Assembly: GCA_023525715.1 (NCBI GenBank)
Contig: CM042009.1
Span: forward strand, 131,742,711-131,806,710
Origin: Cichorium intybus
Taxonomy: Eukaryota > Streptophyta > Magnoliopsida > Asterales > Asteraceae
Reading direction: 5' to 3'
Length of the DNA stretch: 64,000 bases
Part shown: positions 37,127 through 49,485 of the stretch, piece after piece
How positions within the stretch are numbered: the stretch's first letter is position 1
Layout: the number at the start of each line of letters is the position of its first letter
Position numbers and translations under genes: made by a program
The notes under the pieces: model-generated
What the model saw: the letters and a program-made list of their open reading frames with translations, nothing else
Told to the model about the DNA's origin: nothing
Database searches by the model: none

Positions 37127-37308
37127 TGTTTACGAAAGCAAAATAAGAAAAAGTGTTTGTTGTAAATATTATCTAGTTCCTAGGGAATAGGCTGTAGATG
37201 AAAGTTTGTTATTATCATTCTTGTATATATATACTTGTACTTGTGATTGAATCAATATACAGAAAAACGAAATTACATTTATCCACTTCAAATTCTTAAG
37301 TTTCTACA
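37127..37308 (+). mobile_element. Copia 5' LTR
   Basis: TGTT...TTCTACA. A TATA-like TGTATATATATAC near 37222 is a plausible promoter, shared with the 3' LTR. PBS TGGTATCAGAGC (tRNA-iMet) follows at 37309-37320. Confidence 0.9.
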
Positions 37309-37320
37309 TGGTATCAGAGC
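37309..37320 (+). other. Copia primer-binding site (tRNA-iMet)
   Basis: TGGTATCAGAGC directly after the LTR end. Confidence 0.92.
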
Positions 37321-37358
37321 ATACCGCATCTTGAAAAACATAACACATGTTCATCAAT

Positions 37359-38341
37359 GGGTGTCGAAGAATCAGAGACAGAATCATCCAACCCTTCCTC
37401 TGTCATCATTCAAAATGTGCAAGACGCACCATTCCCCACTGGATTCATTCTTGATGACACGAACTACCCCTTATGGTCACAGTTAATGGAGATGCGAATT
37501 GGAGCATGACACAAGTCTGGGTTTACCACAGGTGCGTCCACGAAACCCTCGACTAACGAAAAGCAACTCGAAACCTAGTTAATTGACAATAGTCGGGTTA
37601 AGAGCTGGCTAATCGATTCAATGAGCCCAACCCTAATGTATCGGTTTATCTGGCTCCAAACGATGGCTGAGAATTGGGAGGTAGTCTAAAAACGTTTTAT
37701 AACGGAACAGGCGAAACCCAACTATTCGAACTAAACTGAAATCATTCAATACTCGCCAGAACGGTATATCACTTCTAACATATTCCAACGAATTGGTGAG
37801 CTTATCCAAGAGATTGACACTCGTCTGATTGGACAGGAAGACACTGTTGCAGAAACAGTTGCCATGAACAAAATCCTATCATGTTTCCGTGTGCATATCT
37901 TTCTGGCAGATCTGGATTCCGAGTTTAATCAAGGTAGAAGTGAGATCTTGAGAAAAGATCCACCTCTAAGTTTGGAATAATGTTATGCCTACATTCACAA
38001 AGATCAAAACCAACTACAAACTATGGAGGAACCAAAGCAGGAACTATAGTGTGGTTCATATGGCAACTCGCAATCGACCCATGAAGGAAAGGAAGTCGAA
38101 TGGAAAGGGAAGGAACAACTTCACGTGCACTCATTATGGAAAAGAAAGACATTCGAAGCTCAGGTGCTATGAGATCATCGGTTACCAGGAATGGTGGGAC
38201 TTCACAAAGAAGCCTAGGAAGAAGATTGGCCGACATCAGTGGCTACTTCACCAGGTTCAAGAAGTGAGTATTCCAATGGCAGCACACACTTCCACCAACT
38301 CCGGTATGTCTCACCATAACTACACTCCAAATAACAATTAG
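37359..38341 (+). pseudogene. Copia gag remnant
   Basis: An ATG at 37359 opens a frame with a typical Copia gag N-terminus (FILDDTNYPLWSQLMEMRIG) that ends at a TGA at 37507. Downstream the frame is broken repeatedly through 37980. At 37985-38341 a frame contains one CCHC zinc knuckle (CTHYGKERHSKLRC), the nucleic-acid-binding motif of the nucleocapsid part. In an active element this protein builds the virus-like particle. Here it is dead. Confidence 0.85.
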
Positions 38342-39666
38342 ATAATTGACACAAGGGCAACCGATCATATGACAAATAATTCTGAAAACTTAACAACATC
38401 ATATCCTCCTCAACAAGTTAGCATTCATACAACTGCTAATGGAGAAATGGAACTTGTGACAGCCGAAGGTTTCGTAACACCGTCAAGTTCAATGGCTCTT
38501 GACTCTATACTATTAGTTCCTTCATTATCACCAAACCTAATATTCGTTAGTCAAATAACTGAAGCTCTGAACTGCTATGTGATTTTTTGGCCAAATGATC
38601 GTGTTTTTCAGGATATGGCGACACATCAGATTCTCGATTATGGTACTTGGCGGGGACGGTTGTACTATCTTGAAGAACACCATCGAATTCAAGCTCATCA
38701 TGCGGGAATAATCCAAGCAAATAAGTCCATGGCAATATTGTGGCATCGCCGACTTGGGCATTTGTCTATTAGTTATCTTAAGTAACTTATACCAAATATG
38801 TTTTTGAATGTATTCGATAGTGAGTTCAATTGTGGAATATGTGAATTGGAAACAAATAAGAAAATATCATATGTTCCTAGCAATAATAAAACTACAGTAC
38901 CATTCATGATAATTCATTCCGATGTTTGGGGTCCCGCTCCTATCCCTACCCCGAGTGGTGTAGATATTTTGTAACTTTTATCGATGAGGGTACTAAGATG
39001 ATTTAGATAGCACTTCTGAAAAATAACGGAGAAGTTCTCCAGGCATTCAAAGAGTTGCACAAAACTGTAAACACTGAATACAGGATGGACATCCAAATTC
39101 TACAGTCCGATAATGGTGGTGAATACATCAACCACGGAATGAAACAATTTTGTCCAGAAAACTCAATTAGGCACAAAACTTCGTGTCCTAGAATACCCCA
39201 ACAAAATGGGTTGGCTAAAAGAAGGAATCGACATATCCTTGAAATAATTCGTGCATCTCTATTTGACATGAATGTACCAAGAAAGTATTGGGGGAAGCTA
39301 TCCAATCAGCTACATACATTATGAATCGTACGCCATCTCGGGTAATAGAGTTTAAATCCTACTTCAAAAACTGCATGAACTTGTTGATAAACCACTCCAC
39401 CACGGTCTCGAACCAAGGACTTTTGGATGCACTTCATATGTTCAGCAAAACATAGGAAAACTAGAACCATAGCATTTCGATGTTTTTTTTGTGGGATACG
39501 CAGATTACAAGAAGGGGTATAGATATTATGACCCTACTGAAGATAATATGTATGTAACTTAGGATGTAGTGTTTCATGAAACGGTGTAGTATATTTGGTC
39601 ATGAGGGTCCCCTTCACGGGGAGAGACAAGGAGAAGTGAAACCACATAACAACGAGCTCATTGAGG
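38342..39666 (+). pseudogene. Copia protease and integrase remnant
   Basis: The aspartic protease site near 38345 reads IDTRATDHM where the family has Asp-Ser-Gly, so the catalytic triplet is altered. The pre-integrase region follows (LWHRRLGHLS at about 38750, first part of HHCC). A TAA interrupts at about 38783. Integrase core segments: HSDVWGP (first Asp) near 38917, and QSDNGGEY (second Asp) near 39105. In QQNGLAKRRNRH the catalytic Glu of the family is Lys. Several stops and frameshifts (for example after 38970 and 39324). The frame is cut at 39666 by the nested Gypsy insertion and resumes at 59519. Confidence 0.87.
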
Positions 39667-39671
39667 GCCTA
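39667..39671. other. Target-site duplication of middle Gypsy element (left)
   Basis: GCCTA, repeated at 59519-59523. Confidence 0.92.
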
Positions 39672-42375
39672 TGTCACACCCCGATCCTTGGCGGAATCGA
39701 TCAAGGCGTGATATATTGTTCAAAGTCTCATGACAACTATGTTATAATATGATTAGATTCAATTAAGTACTAAGTATGCAAACAAAATCCACAACATACA
39801 AATACAAATCCAAATACAACAACATTTATTACAGGAAATTTAAATAGTATTGTGGGTTTCTAAGGTACACCCTACTTTTCATCAACTTCATTCTTCAAAT
39901 CTGCATCATGGGTAAAAACAGGTCAACTACGAGAGTTGGTGAGTAATCTAGTTTTATTAAAGAAAATTGTGAGTTTGAATAATTTGAAATTTGTTTTCTT
40001 TTGAAGTTGGCAAACAAGTGTTATTGAGATAACAATTTATAAATCAAAAATTGATTAACAAATGATAACAACAACAATAAGTCCTCACCCTATATATACA
40101 TATAAGTATATATATAGGATGGAGCATCTAATCATCATACACACTCAACCACGTGCAATCAATCACCTTAGCGTCCCAATGCGGGGTGGTCAACCCAATA
40201 GCGCTATTATTGTCCATAACGTACCTCAAGAATACGGGCATAGTCATGGAGATTAGACTAAAAATGATAATGCACTACAAGTACATGTAGCGTAAACAAA
40301 CAATAATTATACAAATAATGATTCAAGTATAAATGTCCCAACAATGTCTCAATTGTGATAAAATAATAAAATGAAGTTGAAAACATATTAGAACCACATG
40401 ATACACCCCAAAAGTATTGAAAAGTATAAAATACAGGGTAGATTACTCACATTAGTCCAATAAGGAATGCGCGTGTTGTACGATAGACGGCTCGGGTCAA
40501 AACGACGTGGAACCTATTATAATTAATAGTTTTGGTTTAGGAATCGATAAATAGGAATATAGTATTAATAAAATAATTTAGACACATATTATTATATTAG
40601 ATGAATTAACAATTATCCAAATTTTGTTTTGAATATTAATGTATTTATATGTTAAATGAATTTTAAATTGAATTAATTACTTTGCTTAATTAATTTATAT
40701 TTTCACTTTAGGCAAGATTTTAATAATTTATTATTACAATAATAACTAATCAAATTATAAGTATTTACAGATTTTATATATTATAAACAATTATTTATAT
40801 GAAATAATCATTAAAAATGCATTTTTACATGCTTAGATATTTAGGAAAATGGTTTTAAATACTAAACTGTAATGAAACATTCTGAAATTATCAGAAAATC
40901 ATTATTTCATAAAATAGTAATTACTGTAAAATTTTCATATTTTTCTTAACGGCTTTAGTATTTATTTAGTATTTTAATAATTAAACAACAACAAAATTCG
41001 AAACAAATAATGAATGATCCCTAAAAATTCTGGAAAACTAACCATAGTTTTCTAACATTATATTGAGCCTATTGTAAATATTTTGGATATTTTGGATTAA
41101 GGGAAGTATTTCTTATGTTTTTCATTATTAACTAATCAATAAAATCATAAATAATATGAAAATATTAAGAGAAATTAATTAGACTTTTTATTTATGATTA
41201 CCATGTTATATATGATATTCTGATAAGGTGTTATAATTTTTGGACATGTGTAGCTATTTATTATCAATTTAAACCATTAAATAAACATTAAATCAGGAAA
41301 AATACGAAAACATTCTTACAAAATTCTGTAAATTTATTCATGGAGTCTTTAATATGTGAATAAGGTGCGAAAAATATAAAATCTAGTTTTTAACATACAT
41401 AACTATATTTTGCAATTTATTTATCTACAACAAAATAAAATACAAAATAAGCATCAAACTGTAATATAAATGCATGAAACTTTATAAATCCACTTTACTC
41501 AATATATGGGTTGTTCCAAAATATTCCCAGAATTTATTTACTGCAAAAAGTATTTTATTTGAATTATTGCCTTATTTTAGTGCAATAATTATAGTAATTC
41601 AATAAAAATAAGTTATTTTCTGAAAATTTCCAGAACTTCTTATTTTATTGATGGGATCTTTAGAAAAATCAGGTTTATGCATAAAATGAGTTTTAGATAT
41701 TTTGGTGGATTTAATTTGTTTCATGTATGAATTTGGAACTTTTTAACAACATACCTTGATGAATGCTTCAATAGGGATGAAGATTTGAGTATGAGAGCTT
41801 GTTCTTGGCTGGAAAATTGATATTTCTTATATGAATTTCGAGATTGAGAGGGAGAGAAAGGATAGAGAGGGTTTGAGTGGTGATGAGAATAATGTGTGGG
41901 GAGAAAAATGAAAGGAAATATGATGAGAGGTGTGAGTGGGAGACCATGGGAATAACTTTTGACTTTAGGTGGTCTTCATAATTTCCCACTAGTACAAGCA
42001 TCTCTATGTAATACACTAATTAATATAAGAATTTTATAAAATTTAATGTAGAGTTTATAAAAATAGAGTTTTATAAAAAAATAGGTTATTATTTGATTAT
42101 AACAATCTACTTTGATTTGAAGTTTAATTATAGTATTCAAGTTTGACTCTTTTAATTTAATTAGAGTATCATACTTTGATTTGATTTTAATATGGTATCA
42201 TAATTTAATTTGATTATAGTTATAACGTTATACTATGCTATTTTGCTATTAACGTCAATTTATATCGTATTGTATAGGTTTTGATCCTATTAGCGTCAAG
42301 TAAATCTTGAGTAGGGTTTATTAAATTTCCCAATTGGGTTGGGTTGACCCGAATCCATTTTAGGCGGATGTCACA
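39672..42375 (-). mobile_element. 3' LTR of middle Gypsy element
   Basis: 2704 bp, plus-strand ends TGTCACACCCC and GGATGTCACA. On the minus strand a TATA-like TATATTAA near 42020 precedes an 82-codon open frame (41768-42016) and a donor-like AGGTATG near 41757. The frame is shared with the other LTR and with the related LTR at 62945. Confidence 0.93.
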
Positions 42376-42392
42376 GTCTCCCCTACTTTAGG
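42376..42392 (-). other. Polypurine tract of middle Gypsy element
   Basis: On the minus strand AAAGTAGGGGAGAC directly precedes the LTR start TGTGACATCC. Confidence 0.85.
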
Positions 42393-42425
42393 AAATTTCG
42401 TCCCGAAATTTAAGAAGAGAGTACC

Positions 42426-45400
42426 TTAAGAGAAAAGTTGTGGGTATTTGGTACGCATTTGATCCTCACGCTCCCATGTATACTCAGGTCCACGTGCTGA
42501 CTGCCACCTGACCTTGACAAGGGGAATGCGACTTCTTTTGAGTTGCTTTTCCTTTCGGTCGGCAATTTCCAAGGGTTTCTCGATAAATTGCATTGTCTCG
42601 TCGATTTGGATATCCTCGAGAGGAACATGAAGGTTCTCGTCTGCTAAACACTTCTTGAGGTTGGCTATATGAAATACTGGGTGAACTTTATTAAGCTCTA
42701 TTGGTAGATCCAACTCGTAGGCTACTGGTCCGATCTTTTTCAGGATCTTAAACGGCCCTACGTAGCGGGGTGCCAATTTACCCTTGCGTTCAAATCGAAC
42801 CACACCTTTCCATGGGGACACTTTTAACATGACCATGTCACCCACGGTAAATTCAAGCGGTTTGCGTCGCTTGTCGGCGTAACTCTTTTGTCGGCTACGA
42901 GCTGTGAGAAGGTTATTGCGAATCTGAGTGATTTTGTCGGTTGTTTCCTGGATAAGCTCAGGACCAACGATTGGAGAATCCACTGTTGCGCGAATTACGT
43001 GGGACTCACCAATTTCATGCCAGCAAATAGGAGATCGGCATTTACGGCCATACAATGCTTCAAATGGTGGCATCTTGATGCTAGAATGATAACTGTTATT
43101 ATAGGAGAATTCCACCAATGGTAAATGAGAGTCCCAGTTTCCTCCGAAATCTAAGACACACGCCCTCAACATATCTTCGAGTGTTTGAATTGTCCTCTCA
43201 GATTGACCATCGGTCTGAGGATGATAGGCGGTACTGAGATCGAGGCGGGTTCCCATGGCTTCTTGAAGTGATTGCCAGAACTGAGAAAGAAATCTCCCAT
43301 CACGATCTGAAATGATGTTGAGAGGGATGCCATGCCGACTAACTATCTCGTCGATGTAAATCCGAGCAAGTTGTTCGACCTTGAAATGTTCACGGATGGG
43401 AAGGAAGTGAGCAGATTTAGTCAAACGGTCAACGATTACCCAAATGCTGTCATGTCCCTTTGTGGTACGGGGAAGTTTGGTTACGAAATCCATGGTGATC
43501 GCTTCCCATTTCCACTCGGGGATTTCCGGTTGGACCAATAGTCCAGAGGGTCGTTGATGTTCTGCTTTGACCCTGGAACATGTAAGACATTTGGCTACGA
43601 ATAAAGCAATATCCTTTTTCATTCCCGACCACCAATAATTGGTTCTCAGGCCATGATACATCTTGTCAGCGCCCGGATGAATGGAATATCGAGTTTTATG
43701 GATTTCTTCCATCAGGAATGTACGAAGATTGTCGCGATCTGGGATCCAGATGCGATCTTGATAATAGAAAATACCATCAGATTTAGATTCCAACTCCCCA
43801 TCAATTCCCGTGGGCATGTCATTTTCGGTAATTTCCGAGTGTTGGGCTCCTCGAATTCGGTCGCTGAGATTGGACAAGATAGGAGAACATATTAAATGAA
43901 ATGCTTTGGCATGTTCTTTTCGACTTAACGCGTCGGCTACGACGTTCGCCTTTCCCGGATGATAACGTATTTCACACTCGTAATCATTTAGGAGTTCGAC
44001 CCATCGTGTTTGCCTCATATTGAGTTCCTTTTGATTAAGAATATGTTGCAAGCTCTTATGGTCGGTGAAAATTACGCATTTAGTGCCGTAAAGGTAATGC
44101 CTCCAAATTTTAAGAGCGAAAACCACGGCACCGAGCTCCAAATCATGAGTCGTATAATTCCTTTCATGGATTTTGAGTTGTCGCGATGCGTAAGCTATAA
44201 CCTTTCCCCTTTGCATCAAAACACAACCTAGACCGAGATTGGAGGCATCGCAGTATACCACGAAATCTTCGGATCCTTCAGGAAGTGTAAGAATCGGAGC
44301 GTCACACAATCTTTGTTTAAGGGTTTGGAAAGCGTCTTCTTGCTTGGGTCCCCAATCAAATGGCGTACCCTTGCAAGTGAGAAAAGTAAGCGGTAAAGCG
44401 ATCTTTGAGAAATTTGAAATGAAACGCCGGTAATAGCCAGCTAAACCGAGGAATGACCGAATTTCCTTGGGGTTACGTGGGGCTTTCCAATTCTTAACTG
44501 CTTCAACTTTTGCGGGATCGACTAAAATACCCTTGTCACTTACAATATGACCGAGGAATTGTACCTCATTTAACCAAAACTCGCATTTCGAAAATTTGGC
44601 ATAGAGCTGATTTCCTTGCAATGTTTGGAGAGTTAGACGAAGGTGTCTTTCATGGTCTGCCTTTGTCTTGGAGTAAATGAGGATGTCATCAATAAATACG
44701 ATAACAAAACGGTCGAGATAAGGTTTAAATACCCGATTCATCAAGTCCATGAATGCGGCAGGGGCATTCGTTAGGCCAAAAGGCATAACGGTGAACTCGT
44801 AATGGCCATAGCGGGTTCGGAAAGCGGTTTTGGGGATGTCTTCTTCCCGTACTCGAAGTTGGTGATAACCCGAGCGGAGGTCGATTTTTGAGAAACATGA
44901 AGCTCCTTGAAGCTGATCAAAAAGGTCGTCGATCCGAGGTAACGGATATCGGTTCTTGATGGTCAATTTATTTAACTCCCGATAATCGATACACATACGA
45001 AACGAACCATCTTTCTTTTTGATGAAGAGAACCGGGGCTCCCCAGGGTGAAGTACTAGGGCGGATAAATCCCTTATCGGTTAATTCTTGGAGCTGACTTG
45101 CCAATTCTTGCATCTCGGTTGGAGCCAACCGATATGGAGACTTGGCTATGGGAGCAGCCTCAGCAACGAGATCGATGCGGAACTCTAGCTCACGTATTGG
45201 AGGGAGTCCAGATACGTCATCGGGAAAGATGTCGGGAAAGTCTCGTACAATCGGAATATCTTCGATCTTCTTTTCTTTGACCTTTGTTTCCACCACATGG
45301 GCTAAGAAAGCCATGTATTCTTTACGTAGATACGATCGAGCTTGAGTACATGACATAAGACTAAGTTTTTTTGAACGAGTCTCGCCATAAATACGAAGAC

Positions 45401-45523
45401 TTTGACCGTCGGCAAGAGGAATACGAATAAACTTCTCGTAACACACTATTTCAGCATGGTTTTGGGATAGCCAATCCATTCCCACGATGATGTCGAAGCT
45501 ACCAAGTTCCATAGGAACTAAAT
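42426..45523 (-). CDS. Tekay-type Gypsy pol: RT, RNase H, integrase, chromodomain
   Basis: About 1030 codons without a stop. Going downstream: the end of the protease region; RT with FIDD as catalytic box (about residue 285 of this part); RNase H with acidic residues in YCDAS, THDLELGA and FTDHKS; integrase zinc region with two His and CLTC (residues about 616-656); integrase core with Asp in TMDFV, Asp in SDRDGRF and Glu in DGQSERT, the last two separated as in DD(35)E; a GPF/KIGPVAY-type C-terminal domain; and a chromodomain at residues about 985-1035 (VKVRW...TWEREDQM), which marks chromoviruses and is thought to steer integration to heterochromatin. All catalytic residues are present. The N-terminal side continues in register at 54557-55987 beyond the innermost element. 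Confidence 0.95.
45519..45523. other. Target-site duplication of innermost Gypsy element (left)
   Basis: TAAAT, repeated at 54557-54561. Confidence 0.92.
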
Positions 45524-47776
45524 TGTCACGCCCAAAAATTTTCACAAAATATTTGAACTTTTTAAAACAACTTTTATAAAAGAAGCTACGAGTTTACAAA
45601 AGATAAGTATCACAAAACCAAATTATGACGAAATAAACATAATAATGTGCGGAAGCAAAATAATAATAATGTCCCAAAATAGAAACTCTTCTAGTAGTGG
45701 TATCCCGGTGCTCCAAGTCACGCCTCAGCCTCTTTAATCTTAATACCTGAAAATGTTAGGGAGAACCGTAAGCATAAAGCTTAGTGAATTCAAACACAGA
45801 CATCATATCAATATTCACATTTACTAATTCAAATCCAATTCCAATTATAATTACATTAATAAGCAAGGAACAAATCAATGCTTATATTAGTAGGGAGGAC
45901 TTGTAGGTTTGAGCCGCACCGGGTAAATCCCGTATCCTTTGGCCCCGATCCCCGCACCTCATAAAGAGTATAACGTTGGTGATCTTACCTAACTACCCCT
46001 CATAGTATTAATCAATCACATACAGTGCACATGTACGATTTTATAACAATAACATAGCATGCTTTAAATATTATATCTAAACAATCACACACGAGCTATC
46101 TAGCAAACATAAACACTAATACAACGGTGTGAGAGAACTCACATTGAGTGAGTGAGTAACAGATAGGAGTCAATATAAGACTACCAAGCTTGTGCAAACT
46201 TCAAGGCTTCACCTAAATAGAACTAAAGGTTAGAAGAGTGAAGTTGTGAAACTAAGCAATGAGAAGGGAGTAATCACAGCAAGGACTCTAAAACAGTCCT
46301 GCTGATCGGGACTGAATTACTCCAAAATGCACAATAGAAACATAGGATTAAATAATTTTTGTAAGAAACTACAATGGCTTAGGTTTCCAGAACCATAAGG
46401 AACTCCTCATAACTCCAAAAGACGTAAGAGATATGAATTTTACAAAAAGACTTGTCACTGCAGTCTTTGGACGGACAGTCAGGTGGTGTTGGCCAATTCT
46501 ACCCAACTTGTGGGTGGAATTAGCCCCAACCAAAAATCAGAGGCACATTAGACACAAAAAGACAAGTCTCAGAGTTGGAATCGATTAAAAAGGGTTTCCA
46601 AGGCTCTAGATATAAAAATCACAAGTTGGTCAATCACAGAATCAGCATGAGCTGGTGACTGTCCATTAACCTAGAGTGTGGGTCCATTCTAACCAAGTTA
46701 TATTGAGAATTAATGACCCATTTTCTCCAGATATTAAATTAACTATGTAATGTACATGTGGGTATTTGGAATCACTCAGGATCATTTCCCAAACCCTCAT
46801 AATGATAAAAACAAAATGACATATCACAGCAGACCCGGATCAGACCCAACAACAGAGAAGCTGTTGTTGACCATAGGTAAGGTCCTTTTTATCGAGGGTG
46901 CCTTTTAAGAAAGTTGCCTAACTAGATTTGTGAACTTTGGGCACTGATATGGGGTCCATTTGAGTTCTAGAACTCGAGATATGATTTTTACAAAATGGTT
47001 ACCGAATCTGATTGAAGCAGAAACATAACCTTTAATGACATATCTTGGCCAATCCACCCTTTTCTCTTTGGGATACATTCTAGGATGTACCAACTCATCC
47101 TATTTAGTCCCCATAAATATTGTGGTACTAAAAAGGATTAGAGATCATTAGGGATTCATTTAGCCATATGAAAACTAGAAGAACTTAATCATAAATCCAA
47201 GTACAAAACCCTAAGATCATGATTTTCAATTTAGGGTTTTGTAGTGATCTTTCACATACACTCACACTCATATGTACATCAATGATGATGTAATGAGGTG
47301 GTGTATTCAGATCTAACACTAAGATACATACATCTAAAAGAAAGGGTAGAAGTAGAGAGATTACTACATCAAAATAACAACATAAGATGCTACATAAAAT
47401 GATAGAATTGGAGAACAATCAAAATTACAAACATACCAATGATTGAAGTTAGGGATGAACACAAGAGAAAAGTTCTTGGTTGGAGGAGAGGGAGAGGGAG
47501 GCGTGAAAGAGAGTGTGGAGTGGAGGAATTAGGGTTTTTGAACCCTAATATATTAGATTAGTGGGCTAAACCCTAAAGCCTTTGGGCTAGAAGACCATTT
47601 AAGCTTTAATTGGGTTTGGCTATAAACCCATGGACTTAATTATATGATTAAAAGATGGGAATAACTATAAGCCCAAATCTTTTAATTAATCATGCCTTAA
47701 TTAATTAAATTAATATAATGTCTCATAATTAATTAATTAAAATAAATAACGTACCGAGAAAAACCGGGGCGTTACA
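45524..47776 (-). mobile_element. 3' LTR of innermost Gypsy element
   Basis: 2253 bp, plus-strand ends TGTCACGCCC and GGGGCGTTACA. Small reading frames in it (46905-47093, 47185-47418) are identical in the other LTR because the LTRs are nearly identical, not because of coding constraint. Confidence 0.95.
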
Positions 47777-47792
47777 AATCTCCCCCACTAGG
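47777..47792 (-). other. Polypurine tract overlapping pol stop codon
   Basis: On the minus strand CCTAGTGGGGGAGATT precedes the LTR start TGTAACGCCCC. The pol stop codon (47788-47790) lies within it. Confidence 0.85.
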
Positions 47793-49485
47793 AACGGACT
47801 TCGTCCTCGAAGTCATTGCCAACAAATAAATCCGGATAATGAGCCCTCATCTCCTCCTCCGGTTCCCACGTCCATTCCGAACCCCGTCTATGTCGCCACT
47901 GAACCTTAACCAAGTTTATAGTTTTGTTCCGAAGGGTCTTCGTTTCCCGATCTAGAATCGCGACTGGTTGCTCAACATAGTTGAGACGCTCATCAATCTG
48001 AATATCCTCCAATGGTACCACTGTGGTCTCATCAACAACACACTTCCGCAGTTGAGAAACGTGGAAGGTGTCATGGATCAGGCTGAGCTCTACAGGTAAC
48101 TCTAAACGATAGGCCACCTCCCCAACACGAGCAATGACCTTGTATGGTCCAATGAATCGTGGTCCTAGCTTTCCCCGCTTCCGGAAACGGATTACGCCTT
48201 TCCAGGGAGAGACTTTTAACAACACAGAGTCTCCCACCTGAAATTCAAGGTCTGAGCGTCTTTTGTCGGCATAGCTTTTCTGACGACTCCTTGCCGTGGC
48301 CAAATGGTCTCGTATCACCTGAATCTTTTCCGTAGTTTGCAGCACGATCTCGGTACTCCCAAGTACCCTCTGCCCTACCTCGCCCCAACAAACAGGCGTT
48401 CTACACTTCCTTCCATACAAGGCTTCATACGGGGGCATCTTAATGCTGGAGTGATAACTGTTGTTATAGGAGAACTCAGCTAGATGCAAGTGATCATCCC
48501 AACTACCCCCAAAATCGATCGCACATGCCCGAAGCATGTCTTCCAGTGTCTGAATCGTCCTCTCACTCTGCCCGTCCGTCTGCGGGTGGAAGGCTGTGCT
48601 AAAGTGTAATCGTGTACCCATCTCTTCCTGAAATTTCCGCCAAAACCGAGAAGTAAAACGGGTGTCACGGTCGGAGACAATAGAAACGGGCACACCATGC
48701 AATGAGACAATCTCACGATCAAAGATCTCGGCCAACTTCTTTGCAGGTGAACTCTCCTTTATGGCCAAGAAGTGAGCGCTCTTAGTTAGACGGTCGACAA
48801 TCACCCAAATAGTATCAGCTCCACGGGCAGTCCTAGGTAGCTTAGTGATAAAATCCATGGTCAGATGCTCCCATTTCCATTCCGGAATCTCCAAAGGTTG
48901 CAATTTCCCATGCGGTTTCTGGTGCTCCGCCTTGACCTTCCGGCAAGTCATACATTCTTCCACAAACCGGGCTACATCATTCTTCATTCCGTGCCACCAG
49001 TAACCCTCCCGAAGATCCAGATACATTTTGGTAGCACCTGGATGTATGGAGAATTTAGACTTGTGAGCTTCCTCCATTAAGGTTTTACGGTTGCCTCCTG
49101 TAAATGGAACCCAAACTCTACCATGGCGGGTCAACAAACCTCGACTATCGAGTTCCATTTTAGGCAGTTCATTCTCAATTTTCTCCCGCTTGATGCTCGT
49201 TGCCGTCTTCTGAGCGTCACGGATCAGGTCCAGCAAGGGTGACACCATCGTCATACGGAGGCACCTAGCTCGAATGGGCTCGGCAGACGGTTTACGACTG
49301 AGAGCATCAGCCACCACATTAGCTTTACCGGGGTGGTAGTGAATTTCACAGTCATAGTCTTTCACCACATCCAGCCATCTAATCTGCCTCATGTTCAGAT
49401 CTCGCTGATCGAACAAATACTTCAAGCTCTTATGGTCGGTATATACAATAAACTTTACCCCATAGAGATAATGTCTCCAAAACTT
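47788..49485 (-). CDS. Innermost Gypsy pol, downstream part: RNase H end, integrase, chromodomain
   Basis: Open frame of about 565 codons beginning just after the deletion junction. It opens with the last third of RNase H (YTDHKSLKYLF), then the linker (HPGKANVVADALSR). The integrase zinc region has His in SIHPG and CMTC. The core has Asp in MDFITK, Asp in SDRDTRF and Glu in DGQSERT. The C-terminal domain contains GPYKVIARVGEVAY. A chromodomain follows in the last 60 codons (VKVQWRHRRG, TWEPEEEM). Integrase looks intact. The part is out of frame with the upstream RT because of the deletion, so normal translation from gag-pol would not reach it. The stop overlaps the PPT. Confidence 0.92.
   Translation of the reverse strand, partial: KFWRHYLYGVKFIVYTDHKSLKYLFDQRDLNMRQIRWLDVVKDYDCEIHYHPGKANVVADALSRKPSAEPIRARCLRMTMVSPLLDLIRDAQKTATSIKREKIENELPKMELDSRGLLTRHGRVWVPFTGGNRKTLMEEAHKSKFSIHPGATKMYLDLREGYWWHGMKNDVARFVEECMTCRKVKAEHQKPHGKLQPLEIPEWKWEHLTMDFITKLPRTARGADTIWVIVDRLTKSAHFLAIKESSPAKKLAEIFDREIVSLHGVPVSIVSDRDTRFTSRFWRKFQEEMGTRLHFSTAFHPQTDGQSERTIQTLEDMLRACAIDFGGSWDDHLHLAEFSYNNSYHSSIKMPPYEALYGRKCRTPVCWGEVGQRVLGSTEIVLQTTEKIQVIRDHLATARSRQKSYADKRRSDLEFQVGDSVLLKVSPWKGVIRFRKRGKLGPRFIGPYKVIARVGEVAYRLELPVELSLIHDTFHVSQLRKCVVDETTVVPLEDIQIDERLNYVEQPVAILDRETKTLRNKTINLVKVQWRHRRGSEWTWEPEEEMRAHYPDLFVGNDFEDEVRS

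Noticed and set aside
43332..45345. Plus-strand frames opposite the middle element's pol
   Set aside because: Antisense shadows of the long intact pol frame. Likewise 48865-51504 opposite the innermost element.
46905..47418. Small frames duplicated at 53685-54198
   Set aside because: Identical only because they sit in two LTRs of a very young element. No evidence of coding.
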